Positions 22,218 to 30,742 of a stretch of DNA of 64,000 nt are shown in pieces (the stretch's first letter is position 1; each line of letters opens with the position of its first letter). The position numbers and the translations under genes were made by a program. The notes under the pieces are model-generated. The model ran no database searches and was not told the DNA's origin. It worked only from the letters and a program-made list of their open reading frames with translations. The stretch is from Gammaproteobacteria bacterium (lineage in GTDB: Bacteria > Pseudomonadota > Gammaproteobacteria > HTCC5015), in the NCBI GenBank assembly GCA_028284675.1, contig JANQRI010000052.1, positions 1-64,000 on the forward strand, given 5' to 3'.

Positions 22218-25121
22218 GTGAAATTTCTTATATTACGAGTATTAATTTCATTTTTAATGTTTTTGTCTTTAGCTGCCTGCATGTCTTTTGGAGAAATAAA
22301 AGAAGCGGTCAGTGAAAAGATTGGTGCAAAACCGGCGGAGCCTCAGTCCGGTATGCCGGTTAAAGATCCTGATAAAAGTTCCGGAAAGGCGGTTGCCGGT
22401 AAGCCAAAAGATTTTGCCGGTGCCTGGGTCGTCGAAATTAAATGCCGCAAGCGTCCCGGGATCAACAGCCAGATTGAATACGGTTTATTGGAAATTGCCA
22501 AAAATTTTAAAGCCGATTTTTTTGTATTTGAAGAGCGACGCGGTTCTTATGGTTTGCCGCTGAACCTGGGCCGGGGCTCTATTTTAACGATGCGCGGACG
22601 TGTGCAGGATGGCGGTATTTTATTAAGTGGCGGTGAATGGTTGTTGAAATCCAATCGTACGCAGCCGTTGAATTTGCAGGGCCAATTAACTGACGACGGT
22701 TTGCGAATGCGGGGTCAGGTGTTGAATGATAGTGCCTGCACTGAGTTTAGTGCGGCTAAATTCCCGGTGAATAATGCAAGTAATAGAAAACCGGTATTCT
22801 CGTTTAAATCGGCAAAGCCGGGAATATTTGACAAGGTATTGAAGCGCAATAACACAGATCGTATTCTAGAGCAGTGTTTGCGCGTGTTTGAATGGTTCGG
22901 TAACGGCAGGCTGGAAACCGTTGTACCGAAGCAGGGCATTATGCCGGCCTTGCAAATACATTCGGCATTTCTCGATGAACCGGAGTTTGTGCGTCATTTC
23001 GGCAAGACATTTCGTAACTGGACACAGGCCGATGCGCAGGCTTATACACATTTTATGGTGCCCTGCGAGCGGCAACAGTATCAGTGGTCGTCGCAAAACC
23101 CGGCGTTTAAAAAAGCGTATCAAAAGTACCGGCGCATAAAGACTTTATTTCTCGAAATCGGCAAAGACCAGCCGAACGATTATGCCAGTTTAAAAAATCC
23201 GCGGGCGTCGCGTAGTGTGTTTTCGGCTTTAAAAAGTGCCCCGCCTAATCTGCGTTGGGCCGGTAATTATTTTACGTTGGCCGCGGTGCAAAGTGCCAGG
23301 CATTATGAACAGTATTTGCTACAGCGTTTGCAGCAACTGGATGCTTCAGTACAAAGTATCCAGACGTTAAAAAATTATTTGCGGCTTAATGAGTTTCCGT
23401 TGCGTTTTTTAACCGAAGATGATGAGGCGCGTTTTAAGCTGGCAGTAACCGGCTTGTATCAGACGCGTGAAAATAATAATGCCGAGCAGGCATTTGCCGG
23501 TTTTGATTTTAAAAAATATCCGCAAACACTGAGCGGCTTAAAAGCACTGTCCGCCGGTTTGCAGCCATTACAGCAGCAAGTTGATGGTTTATCCGATACG
23601 CAAAAACGGGCTGAGCTCAATCGGCGTATACAGACTATGTTGCAACCTTATTCCGCTGCGGCAGCCGCTGAAATTATCGCCGGCGTTCCGGTGGTGCAAC
23701 CGACACCGGAAGGCTATGTGGCGCTCGGCCGTTATACGGCCAGGGTTAAAAATGAAGACCTGGCTTATTTGCAAACCACTGAACAGCGCAAGGTGCAGAG
23801 TGCACTGAATACGGGATTTGATCGCTGGTTTACGGATTTTAATCGTAACATCAATACATGGTTGAGCGCGCAAGTGCCTGTTAATCAGGCTGGGCTAGAA
23901 AAACTGAATAACCTGTCGAGGCTTTTGTTCAACCGGGGTTTGTCCGGCTTAAGAACCCAGGGCAGCAGTCTGAGTGGTGCGAAACGGCAGGTTGCCGATA
24001 ATATTCTGGCTGCAATGGACAAGCGGCTGGATGATTGCGATCAGCTGGCCGCGCATCCGGCAGACCCGAATAATGCCCGTTATATCCAGGGTGTGCCCGA
24101 CGATAAATTAAATCCCGATAAAGCGATTGATGTCTGTATCGCGAGCATCGAAAACGCACCATCGAATCCAAAACTGAATTTTCAGCTCGGTCGCGCGTTG
24201 TTTGCCGGACAGGTTTATGGTGAAGCGTTTTCATTTTTAACTGAAGCGGCCAATCAAAACTACGGTCCGGCGAAACATTATATCGCACAATATTATGCGC
24301 AGGGCTTGGGCGATACCGCACAGAATATGCAGACCGCGGAACGCTGGTATGAGGAAGCGGCTCAAAGCGGGTTTCGTCCGTCAATTGATTTTATGCGTGA
24401 CTACCGGCGTAAGTTGCGTGCGCTGCAGGAAGAAGAGGAGCGTTTCAAAATCACTCAATATGCATTTCCGGAGTTTGTTGATTCGGTATTGGCCGGTAAG
24501 TTTGATCAAATAACGCATGGTGCCGGGATCGGCTATTTTGTCGGTGTGCTGGATGCAATCAATGAAACCTGTGTGAACCCCGGTACTGGACGGAAACCGA
24601 TCAGTGCGCAGGACATCACTGCATTAAAGCAGGCCATGCAGGCCGATACCGCACCGGGTTATCAGCAGGCGCGTTTGCATTATATGTTTAAAGGTGATCT
24701 TGGTACGTTGTTTAGTGATTTTACCGACAATATGTCGGTGCGTTTTGATGATCGTAACTATGCGGATAGACGCAATTACGATATTTTTAAAGATGCGATG
24801 TTCTTTTTGCAGAATAACGGTTGTTCCGGAGAAACCTTTGATCGCTTTATCCGCAATGCAAAACGTTTTGTGCTTGAGGATAAATTGCCGTTCAGTTTAA
24901 GCTCGCGAAGGTTCTGGAATTTGTGCCTGAATAAAACCGGTAATATTCCGGTTTCAAAGACCGCATTTTGTGCGTGCTTTTTACATAAGCTGCCGATCCG
25001 TGCACTGGATCGCGGCAGTGTCAAAAGGCTTTACAATAATTTCTGGCCGACTGCGCAGCAACTGATCAAGAATGATCCGAAAAAAAATATGAATTTATGT
25101 ATGCGCCCGGTTGCGCGCTAA
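22218..25121 (+). CDS. Large Sel1-repeat lipoprotein of unknown function
   Basis: A 967-residue lipoprotein started at GTG 22,218. The signal ends in lipobox LAAC with Cys21. After a short Pro/Lys spacer comes a predicted beta domain (about 70-185), then a very long helical region. Near residues 645-725 there are two Sel1/TPR-like repeats (FQLGRALFAGQVYGEAFSFL and AERWYEEAAQSGF). The C-terminal 200 residues carry cysteines but no family I can name. It is probably on the inner face of the outer membrane or at the surface, as a scaffold. It is convergent with the barstar gene, only 15 bp apart. Confidence 0.75.
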   Translation: MKFLILRVLISFLMFLSLAACMSFGEIKEAVSEKIGAKPAEPQSGMPVKDPDKSSGKAVAGKPKDFAGAWVVEIKCRKRPGINSQIEYGLLEIAKNFKADFFVFEERRGSYGLPLNLGRGSILTMRGRVQDGGILLSGGEWLLKSNRTQPLNLQGQLTDDGLRMRGQVLNDSACTEFSAAKFPVNNASNRKPVFSFKSAKPGIFDKVLKRNNTDRILEQCLRVFEWFGNGRLETVVPKQGIMPALQIHSAFLDEPEFVRHFGKTFRNWTQADAQAYTHFMVPCERQQYQWSSQNPAFKKAYQKYRRIKTLFLEIGKDQPNDYASLKNPRASRSVFSALKSAPPNLRWAGNYFTLAAVQSARHYEQYLLQRLQQLDASVQSIQTLKNYLRLNEFPLRFLTEDDEARFKLAVTGLYQTRENNNAEQAFAGFDFKKYPQTLSGLKALSAGLQPLQQQVDGLSDTQKRAELNRRIQTMLQPYSAAAAAEIIAGVPVVQPTPEGYVALGRYTARVKNEDLAYLQTTEQRKVQSALNTGFDRWFTDFNRNINTWLSAQVPVNQAGLEKLNNLSRLLFNRGLSGLRTQGSSLSGAKRQVADNILAAMDKRLDDCDQLAAHPADPNNARYIQGVPDDKLNPDKAIDVCIASIENAPSNPKLNFQLGRALFAGQVYGEAFSFLTEAANQNYGPAKHYIAQYYAQGLGDTAQNMQTAERWYEEAAQSGFRPSIDFMRDYRRKLRALQEEEERFKITQYAFPEFVDSVLAGKFDQITHGAGIGYFVGVLDAINETCVNPGTGRKPISAQDITALKQAMQADTAPGYQQARLHYMFKGDLGTLFSDFTDNMSVRFDDRNYADRRNYDIFKDAMFFLQNNGCSGETFDRFIRNAKRFVLEDKLPFSLSSRRFWNLCLNKTGNIPVSKTAFCACFLHKLPIRALDRGSVKRLYNNFWPTAQQLIKNDPKKNMNLCMRPVAR

Positions 25122-25136
25122 TGATCATCATAAAAA

Positions 25137-25532
25137 CTACGAGTTAAAAATTTCCTGTATCCGATTATAGGTGTTTTCAGGAAAAACCACGGTCAGGCGG
25201 TTAGCGTGATCGATTTCCCAGTTTACACAGGCATCGGCGAGTATATCCAGGTAAATCTTTTGTTCTGCGGTAGGCAGGTCCGGCAGGCTGGAGTGTACAA
25301 TTGTGATTGACTGTTGATCCAACCAGTGAAAGTCTGTCAGGCAGTCGTATAATGCATCCCAGTTAAAACCGAAGTAACCGGGAAGTTCAAAAACTTCATA
25401 GTAAGCCTGCAGCAGGTTTTCATAACCGGATACCTCAGGCAGTTCGCCAATAAATGCATTTTCTCCGGCTTGATAAGCGCCGGTGTTCTGTTCGAAGGTA
25501 AAGCAATCAATTTTATCAGTGTCGTTTTTCAT
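25137..25532 (-). CDS. Barstar-family ribonuclease inhibitor
   Basis: A 131-residue protein with the barstar fold. The diagnostic stretch is LPGYFGFNWDALYDCLTDFH (about 52-71), where the family uses acidic and aromatic residues to plug the active site of barnase-type RNases. There is no signal peptide, so it acts in the cytoplasm. The start ATG overlaps the stop of the upstream secreted RNase gene by 4 bp on the same strand, strong evidence that it is the dedicated immunity protein. The order toxin then inhibitor matches known barnase-barstar type modules. Confidence 0.92.
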   Translation of the reverse strand: MKNDTDKIDCFTFEQNTGAYQAGENAFIGELPEVSGYENLLQAYYEVFELPGYFGFNWDALYDCLTDFHWLDQQSITIVHSSLPDLPTAEQKIYLDILADACVNWEIDHANRLTVVFPENTYNRIQEIFNS

Positions 25533-26536
25533 GGGTTTACCGGGATAAAAGTTCTGTAGTGGTCCGGGGTATAGTACATCTCGCCGCCTTTGCCAACGAC
25601 GATTCGTTGTGGGCCGGGGCCGCTGAAGCCCGGAGTCGGGTGCACATATTCTTTATAGTAACCACTTGGTTTTTGCGGCAGGCGCTGTTCTCTGTTTTGA
25701 AACTCCGAGCCGTCATTGCGATGTGGATAAGACTGGCCGGCTTTGATGCGATCCAGTGTCGGTTTTAGATCGACGGTGCCTTTAAGCACGTTGCCGGTTC
25801 TGATATCCACGACCCGAACACCGTCGATAAAGCGGGTCGGTTTTTTCTCCGGGTCTTTCAGGCCTCCGGTTTTGGGAATTTTTTTGGGCGGGGCTCTGTT
25901 GCTGGTGTTTTTGCCGGCAGCGGTTTGCTGAATCAGCATCCTGTTTTTAAAATTCTGTTCTTTCTTTTTCGCCTGCTCTTTTTGTTTTTTCTGCAGCGCC
26001 TGTTTTTGCTTAAGCTGTTGCAGTCTTTTCAGTTTGTCGCTGACGGCTCTTTGTTGCTGTTCGGAAAGCCGCTGTTGTTGCTGTGCCTGCCGGGTTCTCT
26101 GCAAGGCGTCCTGCATCGCTTTTTGTTTTTGCCGGTCGAGCTGGCGCTGTCTTTCCTGTGCCTGGGATTGTTCACGGGCTGCACGTCGCTGCTGTTCGGT
26201 TAATTGCCGTTGTTGAGTCTGTTGGCGCTGAATTTGCTGCTGCTGTCGTCGCTGTTGCTCCTGTTGCTGGCGACGCATCTGTTCCTGCTGCCGGCGTTGC
26301 ATTTCCTGTTGCTGGCGACGCATCTGCTCCTGCTGTTGCCGGCGTTGCATTTCCTGTTGTTGACGACGCATCTGCTCCTGCTGTTGCCGCTGCATTTCCA
26401 GCTGGCGCTGTTGCTGCATCATCTGCTGTTGTTGGAGCAGGTAAGAGTTATTCGACTGTGCGGCAGGTATCAACACACTGCTGAGCAGCAGAGTGAATAT
26501 CAGGCAGGTAAGGCGTTGTCGAAAGCGGTTTTGCAT
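25529..26536 (-). CDS. Secreted Gln/Arg-rich protein with C-terminal RNase T1/barnase-type toxin domain
   Basis: A 335-residue protein. Residues 1-28 form a signal peptide ending near AAQS. Residues about 30-200 are almost only Gln, Arg, Met and Glu in repeating units such as RRQQQEMQ, a long coiled coil or stalk. The last 95 residues match bacterial RNase T1-superfamily enzymes (RNase Sa, barnase): SYPHRNDGSEFQNREQRLP, then Glu296 in YYKEYVHPTPG, Arg311 in PQRIVVG, and His326 in YYTPDHYRTF. All three catalytic residues are present and evenly spaced as in the family. It should cut RNA at guanosine. It overlaps the barstar gene. Confidence 0.92.
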   Translation of the reverse strand: MQNRFRQRLTCLIFTLLLSSVLIPAAQSNNSYLLQQQQMMQQQRQLEMQRQQQEQMRRQQQEMQRRQQQEQMRRQQQEMQRRQQEQMRRQQQEQQRRQQQQIQRQQTQQRQLTEQQRRAAREQSQAQERQRQLDRQKQKAMQDALQRTRQAQQQQRLSEQQQRAVSDKLKRLQQLKQKQALQKKQKEQAKKKEQNFKNRMLIQQTAAGKNTSNRAPPKKIPKTGGLKDPEKKPTRFIDGVRVVDIRTGNVLKGTVDLKPTLDRIKAGQSYPHRNDGSEFQNREQRLPQKPSGYYKEYVHPTPGFSGPGPQRIVVGKGGEMYYTPDHYRTFIPVNP

Positions 26537-26612
26537 ATGAAAATGATGATTATTTGTAATGATCAGAGCCGTTGTTTTTGTATTGCTATTGACCGGATTA
26601 ATTCGCTAAAGT

Positions 26613-27215
26613 TTAGGGCTGTTTTGAAAATAAAATCTCCACGGTTTGCCGGCCCGCCTGTATCAGGCCTTCGCCGGCCGGCCAGTGTATTGCGGTTTTG
26701 TGCAGGGTTTTGCCCTGCTTGGTGTCGATCAGCTGGGTGAACATATCCATCGCCGCGACACGTCGTATCGATGCAAACGAACTCGGCATGCCGCGTTCGA
26801 TATCGCCGGTAATGATTGTGCCGGTAATAATCAGGTCGGCGCCGGTTTTACCGGCAATTTCCAGGGTTGTCGGTGCGCTGAGCTGTTCAGGGTTTTTTTG
26901 TTTTTCAATATGCCGGGATATTGCATCTGCAAGGGTGTGTGCAGCAATAACCTGGAAGCCGCGTTTCTCCAGTGCCATTGTGACGGTGTCTTCGAATATC
27001 TGACTGACCATTGTGTCCGGTGAAGTAAAAAACAATGCGACCTTATAGCGCCCGGGCCCCGGTTTAACGTGTCCCGGTTGGTGACCTTTAGCGCTGTGTG
27101 TATAGATAATAGGTTTGGTTGTTAGTTCGTCTTTATTCTTTTTGGCTTCTGCAATCTGTGTTTGCATTAGCAATAAAGTCAGTGCTGTCAGGCTGTATAA
27201 GAGTTTGATATGCAT
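26613..27215 (-). CDS. Exported CsgG-like/TolB-N-fold protein
   Basis: A 200-residue protein with a signal peptide (cleavage near IAEA-K). The mature domain has the alternating alpha/beta layout of CsgG- and LpoB-like proteins: RYKVALFF opening strand, IFEDTVTMALEKRGFQVIAA helix-strand, TGADLIITGTI, and a last strand set MDMFTQLIDTKQGK. Cys is absent from the signal end, so it is periplasmic and not a lipoprotein. It lies 13 bp downstream of the beta-barrel gene on the same strand and 76 bp upstream of the RNase gene, so all four could be one transcript. The exact role is unknown. Confidence 0.7.
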   Translation of the reverse strand: MHIKLLYSLTALTLLLMQTQIAEAKKNKDELTTKPIIYTHSAKGHQPGHVKPGPGRYKVALFFTSPDTMVSQIFEDTVTMALEKRGFQVIAAHTLADAISRHIEKQKNPEQLSAPTTLEIAGKTGADLIITGTIITGDIERGMPSSFASIRRVAAMDMFTQLIDTKQGKTLHKTAIHWPAGEGLIQAGRQTVEILFSKQP

Positions 27216-27227
27216 GGTTATCTCTAT

Positions 27228-28145
27228 TTAAAAGTCTAATATTGGCCGCGAGAATTGAATGCCGACCGTATTTTTTTCAATGTCCAGACCGTCATCAATA
27301 TTCGATACCGTCAGTGTAATATTGGTGCCTTTGTCATTGACTGCGGATATTGATATTGCCAGCGAGTCGTTTGGCTCTATTACAGTCAGATTATTTTGCA
27401 GTGTGCGTCCGGCATCAATGTGGATCAATGAAAACGATATGCTGTTGCCGCCGCTTTGCCAGCCAAGACCCAGCCCGGTCGTGTCGACATCACCCGGTGT
27501 GATGGCGCCGACATCATCGCTTTGCTGGTTTTGAAAATAGGCCGATACAAAATAGTTGCTGCCGAATATCTGGCGTAAGCGCAGATAATACAGCGTGTCT
27601 TCAAGACCATTGCCGATGGAAGTGTATTCGGATTTGTCGTCATTTTGTTCGTAGCCCAGTGTGATTTCCGGACGCGACGGGGTGCCGGTCAGTAGCCGGT
27701 AATACAGGCCGGTGGTCAGATCACCGGCGCCGCTTTGTATATCGTCATCCTCAAACAGCGTTGCATCGATACCGGTATCGTCCTGAATCTGCACGACCGC
27801 ATATGGAAGGTTGAAATACAGGCCGAGTTGCCGGGTAAAGTTTACGGTTGCGAGAAAGCCGAGAGAAAATAAATTGTCCGAAAAATGAAGATCCAGTGTG
27901 TCGAGGTAACTGCGGTACAGTGGGTCTACCGGATACAGGCCGGATAATATTGCCTGGGAGTTGTATGACAGCCCGGTGCCGAGTGTCAGTTCCAGCTGAA
28001 AGCGCTGTGAGGGTGCGTTATCTTGCTGTTCGGTTTCAAGCCGGGTATTCCACAGGCTGTCGGCAGTGGCCCGCTCAGCATGCATGCATATGAATAATAA
28101 AGAAAATAATATTATTAGCCGGGAATAGTTGCTGAATGCCTGCAT
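27228..28145 (-). CDS. Outer-membrane beta-barrel protein
   Basis: A 305-residue exported protein, with a signal peptide ending near ATA-D and a long mature region of amphipathic beta strands with short acidic loops, ending in FSRPILDF with a terminal Phe. These are the marks of an outer-membrane barrel of about 12-14 strands. I recognise no named transporter family. It is the first gene of a possible transcript that continues to the CsgG-like protein, the secreted RNase and its inhibitor. A role in display or export of the RNase is a guess from position only. Confidence 0.7.
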   Translation of the reverse strand: MQAFSNYSRLIILFSLLFICMHAERATADSLWNTRLETEQQDNAPSQRFQLELTLGTGLSYNSQAILSGLYPVDPLYRSYLDTLDLHFSDNLFSLGFLATVNFTRQLGLYFNLPYAVVQIQDDTGIDATLFEDDDIQSGAGDLTTGLYYRLLTGTPSRPEITLGYEQNDDKSEYTSIGNGLEDTLYYLRLRQIFGSNYFVSAYFQNQQSDDVGAITPGDVDTTGLGLGWQSGGNSISFSLIHIDAGRTLQNNLTVIEPNDSLAISISAVNDKGTNITLTVSNIDDGLDIEKNTVGIQFSRPILDF

Positions 28146-28182
28146 GTTTCCCCCATTATGCTTTTAGCGCCTTTATATTAAT

Positions 28183-28350
28183 ATGAAAAACAAATATATC
28201 GTTCTGATATATTTGTTTGTCGCCCTGAAACTACTGCCGCAAATGCACGGATTTGCTGATATTTTCAGAGCTCACGCTGCTTTGCAAGCGGCGGCGGTGC
28301 TTTCTTGCACCGCATTATTAACCCGGCATTCAAATATGCCGGGCTAATAA
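28183..28350. repeat. Cluster of three hairpins with a 54-codon open frame
   Basis: Within the 316-bp divergent gap there are three perfect stems: a 13-bp AT-rich one (28,188-28,200 with 28,206-28,218), a 7-bp GC-rich one (28,294-28,300 with 28,307-28,313), and an 8-bp one (28,322-28,329 with 28,336-28,343) extended by 6 bp after a mismatch. A 54-codon frame (28,183-28,347) with a signal-like start runs through them but lacks a ribosome binding site. The remaining gap holds nothing else visible. Confidence 0.5.
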
Positions 28351-28461
28351 TAGACTTTATAATAGCTAATTAATGTGAAAATTATAATCTAATATTTTGG
28401 TCTATTTGACGGCGGTGTCTCACTCGACTATAAGCAGATATATAAGCTGGTGGAGGTTGTC

Positions 28462-29430
28462 GTGATTGGGAAGTTTTCCAGGTTATCGGGTTTGCTGGTA
28501 GTATTGATCATGCCTGTTGCGGAGAGTTTTGCGCAAACGGGTAACCATCTGTGGATGCAGTACCGGCCCGCCAATCCTGCTTTTATAAATGACCGGATGG
28601 TTCAGCGGATGTCCGGTTTCAATCATAACCACCAGATGTTGCTCAGAAGCCAGCGGCGGTTGGACTCGATGGTCAAGCGGGAGTTTTACATGCGGCAGGA
28701 TCATCACAAGCTGCTATTTGAGTCCCGCTATCGCTTACAGCGCAGTCACAATATTCTTTGGGAAAATCAACGGCGCTTGACCGATACGATGCGTCGCCAG
28801 ACATTTGCCAATCAACAGAACAGCAGGGATCTGATTGAGTTGCAGTATAAATTTGCTAATATGAAAATCGAAGCGGATGCCGCACGCCGTAATATCTACC
28901 GGCAATATAAACGTCTGGCGGCTGATCTGGCTTTTCGCGGGATGTCCGGCGGTGCACATGCCTGGGTGCCGCTGTCTTTCAGTCACGGTGCACTGAGTGC
29001 CTGGGGTACGATTCAGTCAAGAACGCTGGACTTTCAGGAGTTTGTGCAGAAAGTCAGGTCAAGACCGCAAAACAAGAAGTATCAGCAGGAATTGGCCGGA
29101 GGATTTTCAAAAAAAATGATGAAGCCGATGTATACCACCGGTGCCGATCAGTTGAACAGTCTGAGTGCGGCTAAATACGGTGGTGTTTTTCAGCGGGTAA
29201 AAAACCTGAACACGGTTGCATCAGGGGTCGATGCGTTGCGAACCATCCGTAACAATAACCGCACACTTGATAAATACCGGTATCAAATGAGCACACAGCG
29301 CACAACACTAAAATACAATATAAAAACTTTTGATGTGCATAAGCATATGTTTAACAATAGAAAGTATCAGGTCCCGCGACCGGCTATACACTCCGGCCGT
29401 TATCGGTGGGAAGCGTTTCCGCACAGATAG
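28462..29430 (+). CDS. Exported basic protein of unknown function
   Basis: About 322 residues started at GTG 28,462, with GGAGG 5 nt upstream; the in-frame GTG at 28,450 is closer to that site and less likely. The signal peptide is hydrophobic to about residue 24 (AESFA-Q). The mature protein is strongly basic and helical, with loosely repeated units such as LLRSQRRLDSMV and LWENQRRLTDTM, then a Ser/Gly segment and a basic C-terminus. No family is recognised. It is divergent from the barrel/RNase group and ends 5 bp before the DUF488 start. Confidence 0.65.
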   Translation: MIGKFSRLSGLLVVLIMPVAESFAQTGNHLWMQYRPANPAFINDRMVQRMSGFNHNHQMLLRSQRRLDSMVKREFYMRQDHHKLLFESRYRLQRSHNILWENQRRLTDTMRRQTFANQQNSRDLIELQYKFANMKIEADAARRNIYRQYKRLAADLAFRGMSGGAHAWVPLSFSHGALSAWGTIQSRTLDFQEFVQKVRSRPQNKKYQQELAGGFSKKMMKPMYTTGADQLNSLSAAKYGGVFQRVKNLNTVASGVDALRTIRNNNRTLDKYRYQMSTQRTTLKYNIKTFDVHKHMFNNRKYQVPRPAIHSGRYRWEAFPHR

Positions 29431-29435
29431 TGTTT

Positions 29436-30041
29436 ATGCCGACGATCTACACGATAGGTTATGCAACCAAAACAATTGAAACATTTATTTCGCAGCTGAA
29501 AAAACATGCGATCGATGTGGTTGCGGATATCCGCTCGGTTCCGTACAGCAAAGTATTTTACGATTATCACCGGGAAACACTGGCCGCGCATTTGCGTGCG
29601 CATGATGTTCGTTATGTCTATTTGGGTGAAGAGCTGGGGCCGCGCTCGAAAGACAGCAGTCACTATGACCGGTCCGGGCAGGTGCAGTTTGATCGTTTGA
29701 TGCAATCAACACTGTTTTTGCAGGGCATCGAGCGGCTGACCGCCGGCGTCGGAAAAGGTTTTAATATTGCATTATTATGTGCTGAAAAAGATCCTGTCAG
29801 TTGCCACCGCAGTTTATTGGTGGGCTACTATCTGATCAGGGAAGGTTTATCATCAGATGATACTGAGCTTGAGGTTTTGCATATCATGCATGACGGCAGC
29901 CTGGAAACCCAGCAGGCACTTGAGTGGCGCCTGGTTGAGCGCAACAACATCGATGCTGATTTATTTATGTCAGACGATGAGCGCAAGCAGCAGGCTTATG
30001 AAAAGCATCTCAAAAAAAATGCTTATCGGAAAGCTGACTAA
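29436..30041 (+). CDS. DUF488-family protein
   Basis: A 201-residue protein started at ATG 29,436; the frame extends ten codons upstream into the previous gene, which I reject. DUF488 features are clear: the opening IYTIGYATKTIETFISQL, then VVADIRSVPYSK, LGEELGPRSKDS, and the conserved LLCAEKDPVSCHRSLLVG with its Cys-His-Arg cluster. Members are cytoplasmic proteins of unknown reaction, often near nucleic acid or redox genes. It follows the basic secreted protein by 5 bp and may be cotranscribed, but the two have no evident link. Confidence 0.88.
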   Translation: MPTIYTIGYATKTIETFISQLKKHAIDVVADIRSVPYSKVFYDYHRETLAAHLRAHDVRYVYLGEELGPRSKDSSHYDRSGQVQFDRLMQSTLFLQGIERLTAGVGKGFNIALLCAEKDPVSCHRSLLVGYYLIREGLSSDDTELEVLHIMHDGSLETQQALEWRLVERNNIDADLFMSDDERKQQAYEKHLKKNAYRKAD

Positions 30042-30091
30042 AGCCTATGTGTAGTAGCCGTGATTTTAAAAATGAGCTATAACTTTGCCCA

Positions 30092-30350
30092 TAGTGTCTA
30101 TTTCTCGTCCCTTTTACGCAGCCGAGTATCGCAGTTTTTTGGCACAGGGCCCGTCAGGGGCGAGCCAGGGAAGGCGAGCCCGGCATTCAGGTCAGGATGG
30201 CCTGTATGACGGACCGCCAAAAGGCGAGAAACACAGGGTACCCGATTGCTGATCGTTTAGATCAAGCAAGCGGGCAAGTAATGGGACAATGCTTTTGGGC
30301 ACTTTTGGCGAAACAAAAGTGCCTCGTCAGCCGGGACGAGTCCCGGCAAA
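30092..30350. repeat. Structured noncoding element with two perfect hairpins
   Basis: A GC-rich block in an otherwise AT-rich 700-bp gap. It contains GGCACTTTTG/CAAAAGTGCC (30,298-30,307 with 30,314-30,323, loop GCGAAA) and GCCGGGAC/GTCCCGGC (30,330-30,337 with 30,340-30,347). Several direct GGCGAG pieces and CAGGATGGCCTG precede them. No frame of useful length. It looks like an intergenic repeat of the kind scattered in some gammaproteobacterial genomes, but I see only one copy here. The rest of the gap (30,351-30,742) is AT-rich with no supported gene. Confidence 0.5.
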
Positions 30351-30742
30351 CATACAACTTATTATCTTGATGTGTTAAATTAACTTGTATGACTACATAG
30401 AAACTTATTTCGATAGTGCAAAATTAAATATAAATTTTTACAATCTATTTCAAGATTACTTGAGTTTTAGTGTCCTCGAGTTTTTTCTGAGTTGTTCTAT
30501 GGAATCATCTACTTGTTTATATACTGAGTTCTGCTCAGCGGATTATCACTTCGTATCACATACTCGCTTAATTTTTAGGCAGATTCCGATACCTGTACCT
30601 GTTTTGTAATGCCTACAGGGTCGCATCGATTTTTATAAAATTTCTTTACGTCTTCACGTTTTCTTCATGTTTTTTTTACAGGTCTTTCACAGGCGGTTGA
30701 TTAGTCTTTGCGCCTCACTTACCTAACATGGAGACTGCCAAA

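Noticed and set aside
26204..26740. Long plus-strand open frame rich in Leu opposite the Gln-rich RNase gene
   Set aside because: It is the antisense reading of the repeated CAG/CGC codons of the real gene; composition is an artefact of the repeat.
30385..30609. 74-codon open frame in the gap before the fasciclin gene
   Set aside because: TTG start, no ribosome binding site, AT-driven Phe/Tyr-rich composition. Treated as chance.
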